From RHKX01 sp963823565 (GTDB lineage Bacteria > Actinomycetota > Thermoleophilia > Solirubrobacterales > 70-9), in NCBI GenBank assembly GCA_963823565.1, contig CAWGLR010000002.1:186001-250000 (forward strand): DNA of 64,000 nt, given 5' to 3'. The translations under genes and the position numbers were made by a program. This document shows, one piece after another, positions 1 through 8,696 of the stretch (its first letter is position 1; each line of letters begins with the position of its first letter). A model generated the notes under the pieces. That model searched no databases. It was not told where the DNA came from and was given only the letters and a program-made list of their open reading frames with translations.

Positions 1-2012
1 GCCGCCTGCTGCGGGGAGGCCGCGAACGCGACGAGGGCTTCCCCGGCCGCGTCTGGGTCTCCCCAGCGCGCCCCCACGGCTCCCGCCGCGACCCAGCCGA
101 TCTCGGGATGTCCGGCCGCCGCGGCCCGGGCCGTGGCCCGGTCGGCGTAATCCGCAGCACCCTCGCGGTCGCCCGTCCGCGCCAAGGCGAGGCAGGCGTC
201 GGCGAGGAACTCGATGCCGGTGGGATGCTCGTACCAGCCGCCGGGATGCAGCTCGACCGTTCGGACCCGCTGCAGGACGGCGGATTGGTCCGCCCGGAGC
301 GAGGCCGCCGTCATCCCCGTCCACGCCGCGTAGGCCTGCACGCGATGATCGCCGAGCCTCCGCCCGATCGCGGCGGCCTCGCCGAGCGTGGCCTCGGCCT
401 CGTCGATCCGGCCGACGAATGCCATCGCCTCGGCCAGGAACGTGGCGACGGCCGCGCGCTCCCGGCCCGGCGCCGGCAGGAGCGCCAGCGCGTCGCCCAT
501 CTGCCGGATCGCCGCGTCGAAGTCGCCGCGCGCGAACGAGACCCGGTAGCCCAGACCGGTCAACGTCCTCGCCTCCCATTCGACCTCCCCGGCGAGACGG
601 CAGAGCGCCGCCGCCTCGCCGAGCCAGCCCTCGGCGCGCAGCATCGACGCCGGGTCTCCCTCCCAGGCCGCGACGCGCCCGAGCGCGGTCAGCGCCCTGG
701 CTCGCGCGCGCTGCTCCCCGCCTCCGCATTCGGCGAGGATCTCGGCGGCCTCGCTCTCGATGCCGTCCGCCGGATCGACCATCGCACGGACCGCCACCGC
801 CTCCGCCATCACCTCCCGGCGAGGCTCCCCCTCGGGCACCGTCGGCAAGGCCCTTGCGAGCAGGTCGGCGCTGAGGTCGAAGTCCAGCTTCTGCTCGGCG
901 AGCCGCGCGACCTGCACCCGGGCGAAGGGATGGGCGGCGAGTGCCTCCTCCCCCATCGTCGTCAGCACCGCGCGCAGCTCGGAGAGGTCGAGCGCCGCCA
1001 GGTCCTGCCATCGAGTCGCAGCGATCAGCGCCGCCAACCCCGCGGCGTCGGGGGCGCGACCGAGGAGGACGACGGCCGTCGGGAGCTCACCCGCCCGGGC
1101 GTAGGCGGCGGCGGCCGCACGAGCCGACTCGCGGGGAAGCGGAGCGCGAGCCGCAAGCTCGTCCCGGACCGGGTCGGAGAGCTCGAGCCACCCGGAGGCG
1201 GTCGCGCGCGTCGGCATTCCCATCTCCGAGAGCAGATCGAAGGCACCCTCGCCGGCGCAAGCCTCGGCGACCTCCACGCTGAGCAACGGCAGATGGCCGA
1301 GGCGCGAGACCCGGGCGCGGTCGGGCTCCGCGAGTGCGGCGAGGAGCTCGTCGACGAGGCCGGCAAGTGGGGCTCGGCCCGCCGCGGCCGGCCGGAGCGG
1401 CGCGCCGGGGTCCCTGGCGAGCCACGCGGCGGCCAGCGCTGAGGCCGCCGGCCAGCCGAACGTGAGCCGGCGGACCTCCGCGACCTCCCCGTCGCCGGCG
1501 GGAGCGCCGGTCGCGACCTCGAGCAGCGACCGCAGCTCGGCGTCGTCGAAGGCGAGGTCGCCCGCGTCGAGGTCAACCGTTTCGTCACCGCCGGCGAGCG
1601 CGTCCAGCTGCCGGTCGAGGCGGCGTCCGACCAGCAGCATCCTTCCCGCGCCGAGGTCGCCGGCCAGGTCCGCGAGCACTCCCGCCGCCCTCCCCGCGGC
1701 GTGCTGGGCCTCCTCGACCACCAACAGCATCCCGGGGGCGCCTCGGTCGAGTGCGGTTCTGACGTCGTCGGCTCCCGAGCCGGTGAGCGCGGCGGCGCTG
1801 TCGGTGAGGCCGGCGCGGCGGAGCCCGCGCCGGAGAGCACCGACGAGCGCGTCGGGCTCGGTGGTCTCGCGGTCCAGGACCGAGACTGCCGACGCTCTCC
1901 CGAGGTGCTCGCGGAACTCGGTGGCGAGGATGCTCTTGCCGAACCCGCCGCCCGCACGAATCAGACCGACGGGCGCGGCCTCCAGCCTGCGCACGAGTCG
2001 GGGCCGTGGCAC
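1..2012 (-). CDS. MalT/LuxR-like STAND ATPase transcriptional regulator, C-terminus off the window
   Basis: About 670 codons stay open from a GTG at 2012 to the left edge, so the protein is cut at its C-terminus. The N-terminus has a P-loop, GLIRAGGGFGKS (residues 16-27), and a Walker B-like strand LLVVEEAQHA near residues 96-105. A GWPAASALAAAWL stretch resembles the GWPAGL helix of MalT-type STAND ATPases, and long Ala/Leu/Arg-rich helical repeats (TPR-like) fill the rest. Family knowledge predicts an ATP-dependent activator with a C-terminal LuxR-type HTH or a BTAD domain, which would lie outside the window. GTG 2012 was chosen because the protein then begins VPRPRLVRRLE, as relatives do; the frame is open further upstream, so the start is uncertain. 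It follows ribH by about 130 bases on the same strand and is probably a separate unit. Confidence 0.75.
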   Translation of the reverse strand, partial: MPRPRLVRRLEAAPVGLIRAGGGFGKSILATEFREHLGRASAVSVLDRETTEPDALVGALRRGLRRAGLTDSAAALTGSGADDVRTALDRGAPGMLLVVEEAQHAAGRAAGVLADLAGDLGAGRMLLVGRRLDRQLDALAGGDETVDLDAGDLAFDDAELRSLLEVATGAPAGDGEVAEVRRLTFGWPAASALAAAWLARDPGAPLRPAAAGRAPLAGLVDELLAALAEPDRARVSRLGHLPLLSVEVAEACAGEGAFDLLSEMGMPTRATASGWLELSDPVRDELAARAPLPRESARAAAAAYARAGELPTAVVLLGRAPDAAGLAALIAATRWQDLAALDLSELRAVLTTMGEEALAAHPFARVQVARLAEQKLDFDLSADLLARALPTVPEGEPRREVMAEAVAVRAMVDPADGIESEAAEILAECGGGEQRARARALTALGRVAAWEGDPASMLRAEGWLGEAAALCRLAGEVEWEARTLTGLGYRVSFARGDFDAAIRQMGDALALLPAPGRERAAVATFLAEAMAFVGRIDEAEATLGEAAAIGRRLGDHRVQAYAAWTGMTAASLRADQSAVLQRVRTVELHPGGWYEHPTGIEFLADACLALARTGDREGAADYADRATARAAAAGHPEIGWVAAGAVGARWGDPDAAGEALVAFAASPQQA

Positions 2013-2123
2013 GAGGCGCGAAATGGGCGGAGGTCGGAGGCCCAAAGGGGGAAGATAACTCCGAGCAGATCCCCCGCTTCGCGTCCGGCCGGCCCGCGCT
2101 ACCGCCTGTCGGCAGGACCCGGC

Positions 2124-2146
2124 GGGTAGGTGACTCGCGCCTACCC
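2124..2146 (-). terminator. Hairpin at the end of the rib operon
   Basis: GGGTAGG (2124-2130) and CCTACCC (2140-2146) form a 7-bp stem with a 9-nt loop that includes the ribH stop codon. There is no U tract, so it is only a candidate terminator or 3' end stabiliser. Confidence 0.3.
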
Positions 2147-2629
2147 CTCGAGGCGGCTCTTCAGCAGATGCATCCGCATCACCGCGATCGCGGCATTGCG
2201 CCCGTGGTCGCGCTTGTCGCCGCCGACTCTCGCTTCCGCCTGCTCGCGGGTGTCGCAGGTGATGACCCCGAAAGCACAGGGGACGCCGGTCCGCAGCGTC
2301 ACGTCCTGGATCCCCCGCGCCGACTCCGCGCAGACGAAGTCGTAGTGGTCGGTCTCGCCGCGGATCACGACGCCGAGGCAGGCGACGCCGGCGAAACGGC
2401 CGCTCTCCGCGCAGAGCTTCGCCGCGCCCGGGAGCTCGAAGGCGCCCGGGACCTCGAACGTCTCGACCGACGCGGCGCCGGCGCCGGCGCCGCGAAACGT
2501 CTCGAACGCGCCGTTTACGAGCCGCCCGGCGAGGTCCTCGTAGAACGTCGCGACGCAGATTGCCCAGTCGGCCGCCTCGATCTGGCGGCGCTCGTGGTCC
2601 TCGAAGCGCGACAGCTCCGAATCAGCCAT
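2141..2629 (-). CDS. ribH: 6,7-dimethyl-8-ribityllumazine synthase
   Basis: 162 residues, the normal length. It condenses 5-amino-6-ribitylaminouracil with 3,4-dihydroxy-2-butanone 4-phosphate to give lumazine, the penultimate step of riboflavin synthesis, in the cytoplasm as an icosahedral or pentameric assembly. Family motifs are present: VPGAFELP (60-67), GVVIRGETDHYDFVC (86-100) with the catalytic His at 95, PCAFGVIT, and GDKRDHGRNAA near the end. The ATG lies inside the 3' end of ribBA (8-nt overlap), so the two are translationally coupled. It is the last gene of ribD-ribE-ribBA-ribH. Confidence 0.97.
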   Translation of the reverse strand: MADSELSRFEDHERRQIEAADWAICVATFYEDLAGRLVNGAFETFRGAGAGAASVETFEVPGAFELPGAAKLCAESGRFAGVACLGVVIRGETDHYDFVCAESARGIQDVTLRTGVPCAFGVITCDTREQAEARVGGDKRDHGRNAAIAVMRMHLLKSRLEG

Positions 2630-3947
2630 TCCCGTCGCTTCCCCCGCGCTCCATGCCGTCTCGCTCCTGCTCGTCGTGGATCATCTCGTCGTCGAGCGCG
2701 AGGCCCTGGTGGTGCAGCGTGTGCCCCATCCGCTCGCGCTTGGTCCGCAGATACCCGGCGTTGTGCGGATTCACCACGGGCTCGATCGGGACCTGCTCGC
2801 TGACCGCGAGCCCGTAGCCCTCGAGCCCGATGATCTTCTTCGGATTGTTCGTCAGGATCCGGATCGTGCCCAGGCCGAGATCCTTGAGGATCTGCGCCCC
2901 GATCCCGTAGTCGCGGAGGTCAACCGGGAGACCGAGCTTGAGGTTGGCGTCGACGGTGTCGAGTCCCTCCTCCTGGAGGCGGTAGGCCTTGAGCTTGTTG
3001 AGCAGCCCGATGCCTCGCCCCTCCTGGGAGAGGTAGAGCAGGACGCCGCGGCCCTCGGCCTCGATCACCGCGAGCGCCGCGGCGAGCTGGTCGCCGCAGT
3101 CGCAGCGCAGCGAGTGGAAGACGTCGCCGGTCAGGCACTCGCTGTGGACGCGCACGAGGACGTCGTCGCGGCCCGACACCTCGCCCTTGACCATCGCGAC
3201 GTGGTGCTTGTCGTCGACGAGCGAGCGGTAGCCGACCGCCGTGAAGTCGCCGAACTCGGTCGGCAGGGCGGTCGAGACGATCCGCTCCACGAGCTTCTCG
3301 GTCCGCCGCCGGTAGGCGATCAGGTCCGCGACCGTGACCATCAGCAGGCCGTGCCGCTCGCAGTAGTCGGCGAGGTCGGGGACGCGGGCCATCGTCCCGT
3401 CCTCGTTCATGATCTCGCAGATCACGCCGGCGGGAATCAGGCCGGCGAGCCGAGCGAGGTCGATGCTCGCCTCGGTGTGGCCGGTGCGCTCGAGGACGCC
3501 GCCGTCCTTCCCCTTCAGCGGGAAGATGTGGCCGGGGACGTGGAGGTCGTCGGGGCCCGTGTGCGGGTCGATCGCGACCTGGATGGTGCGCGCGCGGTCG
3601 TGGGCGGAGATCCCGGTCGAGACGCCCTCGCGCGCCTCGATGGAGACGGTGAACGCGGTCTGAAGCGGCGCCTCGTTCTTCGCCGTCATCAGGTTCAGCC
3701 CGAGCTCGTCGCAGCGTTCGGCGGTGAGCGTTAGGCAGATCAGGCCGCGCCCGTGGGTGGCCATGAAGTTGACGGCCTCGGGCGTCGCGAACTGCGCCGC
3801 CATCACGAGGTCACCCTCGTTCTCGCGGTCCTCGCCGTCGCAGACGACGACCATCCGCCCGCGGCGGATCTCCTCGATGGCCTCCTTGATCGTCGCGAAG
3901 GGCGAGTCGGAGCGCTGCTGCTCGGGCTTGGTCTCGGACTTTTTCAT
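2622..3947 (-). CDS. ribBA: Bifunctional 3,4-dihydroxy-2-butanone-4-phosphate synthase / GTP cyclohydrolase II
   Basis: 441 residues. The N-terminal half is DHBP synthase: the acidic loop EDRENEGDL (about 39-47) and HGRGLICL; it converts ribulose 5-phosphate to dihydroxybutanone phosphate. The C-terminal half is GTP cyclohydrolase II with the zinc-binding Cys cluster CLTGDVFHSLRCDCGDQL, the GRGIGL loop and a late NNPKK. It feeds both branches of riboflavin synthesis. The ATG at 3947 is preferred because GGGAG lies 8 nt upstream; an in-frame ATG at 3962 would add five residues and is only 6 nt after the ribE stop. The gene overlaps ribH by 8 nt. Confidence 0.96.
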   Translation of the reverse strand: MKKSETKPEQQRSDSPFATIKEAIEEIRRGRMVVVCDGEDRENEGDLVMAAQFATPEAVNFMATHGRGLICLTLTAERCDELGLNLMTAKNEAPLQTAFTVSIEAREGVSTGISAHDRARTIQVAIDPHTGPDDLHVPGHIFPLKGKDGGVLERTGHTEASIDLARLAGLIPAGVICEIMNEDGTMARVPDLADYCERHGLLMVTVADLIAYRRRTEKLVERIVSTALPTEFGDFTAVGYRSLVDDKHHVAMVKGEVSGRDDVLVRVHSECLTGDVFHSLRCDCGDQLAAALAVIEAEGRGVLLYLSQEGRGIGLLNKLKAYRLQEEGLDTVDANLKLGLPVDLRDYGIGAQILKDLGLGTIRILTNNPKKIIGLEGYGLAVSEQVPIEPVVNPHNAGYLRTKRERMGHTLHHQGLALDDEMIHDEQERDGMERGGSDGNG

Positions 3948-3968
3948 GTCGTCAGCTCCCATCTCGGT

Positions 3969-4556
3969 TCAGGAGGGTTGCAGGAGTCGTTCGGCGTAGC
4001 GGGCGAGCTGGTCCACCTCGACATTGACGCGGCCACCCGGCGCAAGCCCGCCCAGGGTCGTCCGCTCGAGGGTCTCGGGAATCAGCGAGACCTCGACGCG
4101 CTCGCCGTCGAGCGCGGCCACCGTGAGGCTGACGCCGTCGAGCGCGATCGAGCCGTGCTCGATCACGTAGCGCGCCAGCTCGGTGGGAAGCTCGACCGTG
4201 ACCCGGTGTGCGAAGCCGTCCTCGCGGACGTCGCGGACCGTCGCGGTGGCGTCGACGTGGCCCTGGACGATGTGGCCGCCGAGCCGGTCGGTCGCCCGCA
4301 GCGCCGGCTCGAGGTTGACGCGGCCGCCGGGCTCGAGGTCGCCGAGCGAGGTCAGGGCGAGCGTCTGGTTCATGACGTCGGCGCCGAAGCCGCCGGAGCG
4401 AAGCTCCGTCGCGGTCAGGCAGACGCCGCTGACCGCCACCGAGTCGCCCGCGGCGAGATCGGAGGCGAGCTCCGCGTCGATCGCGATCCGCACGCCGGCA
4501 TCGCTGCGGTCGATCGCGACCACCTCGCCGACCTCCGCGACCAGTCCGGTGAACAT
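3969..4556 (-). CDS. ribE: Riboflavin synthase alpha chain
   Basis: 195 residues. It dismutates two lumazine molecules to riboflavin plus the pyrimidine precursor. It begins with the canonical MFTGLVAEVGEV, which fixes the start although the frame is open upstream. Two lumazine-binding barrel repeats are visible: the first contains GVCLTA, the second begins near GGHIVQGHVDATA and contains GVSLTVA. The start is 4 nt downstream of the ribD stop and the stop is just upstream of ribBA, so it is the second gene of a tight operon. Confidence 0.96.
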   Translation of the reverse strand: MFTGLVAEVGEVVAIDRSDAGVRIAIDAELASDLAAGDSVAVSGVCLTATELRSGGFGADVMNQTLALTSLGDLEPGGRVNLEPALRATDRLGGHIVQGHVDATATVRDVREDGFAHRVTVELPTELARYVIEHGSIALDGVSLTVAALDGERVEVSLIPETLERTTLGGLAPGGRVNVEVDQLARYAERLLQPS

Positions 4557-4560
4557 CAGC

Positions 4561-5694
4561 TCACCACTCCCGCATCCGGACGCGGGCGAGCATGTCCTCG
4601 CCGCTGGGCTCCCACTCGACGGCGAGGGCACGCTCGGCCGCCTCGATGCGGTCGGGGCCGTGGCCGCCGATCAGCGGCCGCGACTCCGAGCCGCCGAGGA
4701 GCAGCGGGGCGTAGAAGAGGCGAAGCTCGTCGATCTCGCCGGCCTCGCGAAACGAGGCGGCAAGCGTCGGCCCGCCCTCGAGCATGAGCGCGGACACCTC
4801 GCGCCGGCCGAGCTCATCGAGCGCCGCGCGCACGCGGTCGGGACCGTCGCCCGCGCAGACGACCACCTCGACGCCGGCGTTGGTCAGCGCGTCGACGGCG
4901 GCCGGCGCCGCGCGCGGTCCGGCGACGACGAGGACGGGGGCCTCGGTGGCGGTGCGGACGAGGCGGCCGTGCAGCGGCAGGCGGGCGCCCGAGTCGAAGA
5001 CGACACGGGTCGGCTGCCGGGTCGCGCCGACGCCGCGGGCGGTCAGCAGCGCGTCATCGGCGACCGCGGTCTCGATCCCGACCGCGACCGCGTCCAGCGC
5101 CGAGCGCCAGCGGTGCACGAGCTCGCGGCTCGCGTCCCCGGAGATCCACTTCGAGTCGCCGGTGGCGGTGGCGGTGCGGCCGTCCAGCGTCAGCGCCGCC
5201 TTGAGCACGACCCACGGGCGGCCGATGCGGGCGAGCTTGCGGAACGGCTGGTTGAGGAGGCGGGCCCGGGCCGCCGCCTCGCCCTCAGCCCACTCGACCT
5301 CGACGCCGCCGTCGCGGAGGATCCCGGGGCCGCGCCCGCTGGCCTTCTCGGACGGGTCCTCGGAGGCGATCACGACCCGGCCGATCCCGGCGGAGAGGAT
5401 CGCGTCGGTGCACGGCGGCTGGCGGCCGTGGTGGGCGCAGGGCTCGAGCGTGACGTACATCGTCGCCCCGCCGACGTCAGCGCCGCGGTCGGCGGCGTCG
5501 GCAAGCGCGGCCACCTCGGCGTGCGGGGCGCCGAGCTGAGCATGGAATCCCTCCCCGAGGACGATGCCGTCCCGGCTGACGATGACCGCGCCGACCATCG
5601 GGTTCGGGCTGACGGCGCCCCGGCCGCGCTCCGCCAGCGCGAGCGCGCGGCTCAGGTGGGCTTCGGGATGATCGACGGCGACGCTGCCGGGCAT
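4561..5694 (-). CDS. ribD: Bifunctional diaminohydroxyphosphoribosylaminopyrimidine deaminase / 5-amino-6-(5-phosphoribosylamino)uracil reductase
   Basis: 377 residues. The N-terminal deaminase has the zinc site HAEVAAL and PCAHHGRQPPC, followed by the NADPH-dependent reductase domain (KAALTLDGRTA, GDSKWISG, LMLEGGPTLA). It carries out steps two and three of riboflavin synthesis. The ATG at 5694 has GGCGGAAAG a few bases upstream. It is the first gene of ribD-ribE-ribBA-ribH. No FMN riboswitch signature was found in the 183-nt leader; a TetR-type palindrome lies there instead. A much longer frame continues upstream antisense to the antiporter but is not coding. Confidence 0.96.
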   Translation of the reverse strand: MPGSVAVDHPEAHLSRALALAERGRGAVSPNPMVGAVIVSRDGIVLGEGFHAQLGAPHAEVAALADAADRGADVGGATMYVTLEPCAHHGRQPPCTDAILSAGIGRVVIASEDPSEKASGRGPGILRDGGVEVEWAEGEAAARARLLNQPFRKLARIGRPWVVLKAALTLDGRTATATGDSKWISGDASRELVHRWRSALDAVAVGIETAVADDALLTARGVGATRQPTRVVFDSGARLPLHGRLVRTATEAPVLVVAGPRAAPAAVDALTNAGVEVVVCAGDGPDRVRAALDELGRREVSALMLEGGPTLAASFREAGEIDELRLFYAPLLLGGSESRPLIGGHGPDRIEAAERALAVEWEPSGEDMLARVRMREW

Positions 5695-5731
5695 ATGTCG
5701 CTTTCCGCCCTCTGCGAAGGGCTGAGGCCCG

Positions 5732-5751
5732 TTGATTGACCAGTCAGTCAA
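5732..5751. promoter_or_regulatory. TetR-type operator-like palindrome between ribD and the antiporter
   Basis: TTGATTGAC-CA-GTCAGTCAA is a 20-bp inverted repeat with one mismatch per arm pair. It sits in the 183-nt region between two divergent genes. The TGACTGAC/GTCAGTCA shape is typical of TetR/AcrR-family operators (family knowledge). No TetR gene is in the window, so the regulator is unknown. Confidence 0.5.
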
Positions 5752-5877
5752 CCGAGATCGTACTCCCCTCCGCAACCGCCGGGAAGGCACGAGCGGCGGC
5801 CCCGGCCACCCCCCTCGCGGGGCTCCGCGGCGGCGACGCATATCCTTCCCACGCCGACCACCGACCGAGGAGCTGAC

Positions 5878-7677
5878 GTGTCCGACGCCGAGCTGATCCT
5901 GATCGGTGGCCTGCTGCTCTCGGCCGGCATCGGCGCCGCGCTGGTAGCCGACCAGGTGCGCGTCCCCGGCCTCGTGCTCTTCCTCGGGCTGGGGATGCTG
6001 GTGGGGAGCGACGGCCTCGGCGGGATCGAATTCGACGACGTCGAACTCACGCGGACGCTCGGGACCATCGGCTTGGCGCTGATCCTGTTCGAGGGCGGGC
6101 TCGCCGCCGGCTGGCGCGAGATCAAGCCGGTCGTCGGCTCGGCGATATCGCTGGGCGTCCTCGGAACGCTGCTCACCGCCCTGATCGCCGGCGCCGTCGC
6201 GATCTGGGTCCTCGACCTCGGGACCCTCGAGGGCCTGATCGTCGGCTCCGCCATCGCCGCCACCGACAGCGCCGCGATCTTCGCCGTCCTCCGCGGCTCG
6301 CAGCTGAAGCGGCGGCTGGCGCGGACGCTCGAGGGCGAGTCGGGAATGAACGACCCGATCGCCGTGCTGCTCGTCACCGGCTTCATCGCCTGGCTCGAGG
6401 AGCCGGGATATGGGCTCGCCGACATGGCCCTCGAGTTCGCCGGCGACCTCGGCATCGGCGCGGCGATCGGGCTCGCCGTCGGCTGGGCGTCGCGACGGGC
6501 GTTCAGGGGCCTCGACCTGCCGACCGGCGGCCTCTACCCCGTCGCCTCGATCGCCGCCGCCGCGGTGTCGTTCGGGCTCGCCGACGTCCTCCACGGCTCG
6601 GGGTTCCTCGCCGTCTACCTGGCGGGCCTGGTGCTGGGCACGGGAGTCGTGCCGGCGCGCCGGACGATCACGGCGTTCCACCAGGGGCTGAGCTGGGTCG
6701 CGCAGATCTCGCTGTTCTTCCTGCTCGGGCTGCTCGTGTTCCCCGCCGACCTCGGCGGCGTCGCGTTCGAGGGGATCATGCTCGCCCTCGCGCTGATGTT
6801 CGTGGCCCGCCCGCTCGCGACCCTTGTCGCGACCGCCTTCTCGGGCTTCCGGCTCCGCGAGCAGGCGATGCTGAGCTGGGCCGGCCTCCGAGGCGCCGTC
6901 CCGATCTGGCTCGCCACCCTGCCCGTGATCGCGGGTGTCGACGGCAGCGACGAGCTCTTCAACATCGTCTTCTTCGTCGTCGTCCTCTCGACCGTGATCC
7001 AGGGCGTGACCTTCGAGCCGCTCGCCGAGCGCCTCGGGCTGACGGCCGCCGAGCCCGCCCTGCCGCAGCCGCTGCTCGAGACCGGGGTCATCCAGGAGCT
7101 CGGGGGCGACGTCTTCGCCTGGCGCGTGGACCCCGGCGACGCCGCTGCGGGCAGGATGGTCAAGGAGCTGGGCCTGCCCCGCGAGGCGCTCGTCAACCTG
7201 ATCGTCCGCGACGGCGAGGCGCTCCTCCCGCGCGGCTCGACCGTCGTCGAGCCGGGCGACGAGCTCCACATCCTCGTCCGCCGCGAGAGCCGCCGGGAGA
7301 TCGACCGCCTGACCCGCACCTGGCGCGAGGGCCCGCTCGAGGTTCCGATCGTTCCGCCGATCGCCCTCCGCGGCTCTCCCCAGGTCTTCTCCGTCCGCCC
7401 GACGCGGCCCGGCGACGGCGACACGGGCGCACCCGAGCAGATCGCCGGGACGCCGGTCGCCCGCATCCTTCGCACCCGCAGCGACGTCCCCGCCGCGATC
7501 GTCGTCCTCGCCGACGGCCGCTTCGCCGTCACCGGCCCCGACCTGATCGCCAGCGGCGGCCGCCGCAACCTCGCCCGCTGGTGCGCCGAGCGCGCGGAGC
7601 GGGAGGCGACCTCGGCCCAGGATCGCGCCTGGCTCCAGGAGGCGATCGGGGTGATCGACGCGCCGGGGATGCGGTAG
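5878..7677 (+). CDS. CPA1 cation/proton antiporter, NhaP2/CvrA type, with C-terminal RCK_C domain
   Basis: 599 residues. About twelve hydrophobic segments fill residues 5-385, with CPA motifs AATDSAAIF (127-135) and ESGMNDP (154-160, the ESxxND ion-binding motif) and a FEGGL loop. After the membrane part a soluble region contains a TrkA-C/RCK_C-like fold (about 400-475, with GDELHILVRRES), which in this subfamily usually senses nucleotides or K+. Predicted role: exchange of K+ or Na+ for H+ across the inner membrane. The GTG start has GAGGAG 6 nt upstream. It is divergent from ribD and may share the palindromic control site. A further C-terminal region (about 480-599) is not assigned. Confidence 0.88.
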   Translation: MSDAELILIGGLLLSAGIGAALVADQVRVPGLVLFLGLGMLVGSDGLGGIEFDDVELTRTLGTIGLALILFEGGLAAGWREIKPVVGSAISLGVLGTLLTALIAGAVAIWVLDLGTLEGLIVGSAIAATDSAAIFAVLRGSQLKRRLARTLEGESGMNDPIAVLLVTGFIAWLEEPGYGLADMALEFAGDLGIGAAIGLAVGWASRRAFRGLDLPTGGLYPVASIAAAAVSFGLADVLHGSGFLAVYLAGLVLGTGVVPARRTITAFHQGLSWVAQISLFFLLGLLVFPADLGGVAFEGIMLALALMFVARPLATLVATAFSGFRLREQAMLSWAGLRGAVPIWLATLPVIAGVDGSDELFNIVFFVVVLSTVIQGVTFEPLAERLGLTAAEPALPQPLLETGVIQELGGDVFAWRVDPGDAAAGRMVKELGLPREALVNLIVRDGEALLPRGSTVVEPGDELHILVRRESRREIDRLTRTWREGPLEVPIVPPIALRGSPQVFSVRPTRPGDGDTGAPEQIAGTPVARILRTRSDVPAAIVVLADGRFAVTGPDLIASGGRRNLARWCAERAEREATSAQDRAWLQEAIGVIDAPGMR

Positions 7678-7733
7678 GTAGCGGGTAGCTGGTGGCCAAG
7701 GGTCCAGCGGACGGCACCCCCCGTTGCTGGTTG
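7678..7733. repeat. Heptad-repeat tract between convergent genes
   Basis: Directly after the antiporter stop come GTAGC-containing heptads in the + sense (GCGGTAG, GTAGCGG, GTAGCTG); just after the rpe stop, on the other strand, come GCTGGTT and GCTACTC. The two arms can partly pair (GTAGC with GCTAC), so the tract could act as a bidirectional 3' end structure. It matches the pattern at 25603, 41337 and 45532. Confidence 0.45.
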
Positions 7734-8408
7734 CTACTCCGCGGCTACCGCGCGAACGATCTCCGCATACGCCTCGCCCGGCTCCGCCGCGCCGAAGATC
7801 GCCGACCCGGCCACGAACAGGCTTGCTCCCGCGTCGGCAACTCCCGGGCCCGTGCTTGCGTCGATGCCGCCGTCGACCTCGATCGCCGCGGACGAGCCGA
7901 GAGCCGCCAGGCGCTGGACCTTGCCGATCGATGCCTCGATGAAGGACTGGCCGCCCCATCCCGGGTTGACGCTCATGCAGAGCAGCAGGTCGCAGTCGGC
8001 GGCGACGTCGCTGAGCGCGTCGGCGGGGGTCGCCGGGTTCACGGCCAGGCCGGCGCCGCAGCCCGCCTCCCTGATTGCGCCGACCAGCCGATGGGCGTGG
8101 GCGGTCGCCTCGAGGTGGGCGGTGATCGAGTCGGCGCCCGCCTTCGCGAACTCGGCGATCTGCGCCTCCGGGCGCTCGATCATCAGGTGGCAGTCGAGCG
8201 CGCCTCCTGCATCGTGGACCTGATCGGCGATCGCGGCGACGATCAGCGGGCCGATCGTGATCGGCGGGACGAAGCCGCCGTCCATGACGTCGACGTGGAT
8301 GACGCGGGCGCCGGCGTCGAGGACCTCCCCGACCTGCGCTCCGAGCCGGGCGAAGTCGGCGGAGAGGATCGAGGGGGCGACGCGCCGGCCGGTCGGCAGG
8401 GCGGCCAT
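7734..8408 (-). CDS. rpe: Ribulose-phosphate 3-epimerase
   Basis: 224 residues, a TIM barrel that interconverts ribulose 5-phosphate and xylulose 5-phosphate in the pentose phosphate pathway. Motifs: APSILSADFARL near the start, HVDVMDGGFVPPITIG (metal site), DCHLMIERPE, SVNPGWGGQSF and VDGGI. The ATG at 8408 overlaps the stop of the zinc-ribbon gene by one base (TGATG), which fixes the start; the frame is open further upstream. Rpe makes ribulose 5-phosphate, a RibB substrate, but sits in a different transcription unit here. Confidence 0.95.
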   Translation of the reverse strand: MAALPTGRRVAPSILSADFARLGAQVGEVLDAGARVIHVDVMDGGFVPPITIGPLIVAAIADQVHDAGGALDCHLMIERPEAQIAEFAKAGADSITAHLEATAHAHRLVGAIREAGCGAGLAVNPATPADALSDVAADCDLLLCMSVNPGWGGQSFIEASIGKVQRLAALGSSAAIEVDGGIDASTGPGVADAGASLFVAGSAIFGAAEPGEAYAEIVRAVAAE

Positions 8409-8641
8409 CAGATGGCGCGCAGCATCGAGGTCCCGCAGCCCTGGCAGCGCAGGTCCTGGTCGTGGCTCATGCGCACGATCGTCTGGTGGGTACCGCAGCC
8501 CGGGCACTGGGAGACGAGCTCGTAGCGCTGCAGGCAGTTGACGCAGCGGAACCTGCCGGGGAGCTGCGTCGGCCGGAGCCAGGGCTCCTTGCACCCGGGG
8601 CAGGCGGGCCGCGAGAGGGTCGGCTCGATCGGGACGCTCAC
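8408..8641 (-). CDS. Small double zinc-ribbon protein of unknown function
   Basis: 77 residues with four CxxC knuckles: CPGC, CVNC, CPGC and CQGC. This predicts two zinc ribbons, or one four-Cys pair repeated. It carries no other domain. It lies between fmt (55-nt gap) and rpe (one-base overlap TGATG), so it is cotranscribed and translationally coupled with rpe. Function not recognised; nucleic-acid or protein binding are generic possibilities. The Cys spacing and tight linkage make it a real gene despite its size. Confidence 0.8.
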   Translation of the reverse strand: MSVPIEPTLSRPACPGCKEPWLRPTQLPGRFRCVNCLQRYELVSQCPGCGTHQTIVRMSHDQDLRCQGCGTSMLRAI

Positions 8642-8696
8642 GGAGCGATCGTAGCCACAGGGCTGGCGGGTGAACCGTCGATTCGCGAACTCCCCG

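Noticed and set aside
108..1442. 444-residue plus-strand frame
   Set aside because: Arg/Gly/Pro-rich shadow of the STAND regulator, whose P-loop is on the minus strand.
5695..5877. FMN riboswitch upstream of ribD
   Set aside because: The conserved RFN boxes are not present on the minus strand in this gap; only a palindrome is seen.
4561..7959. A minus-strand frame open for more than 1100 codons, running from ribD through the whole antiporter
   Set aside because: Only its last 377 codons (ribD) have homology; the rest is Arg/Gly/Asp-rich antisense of a high-GC gene with no protein-like pattern.
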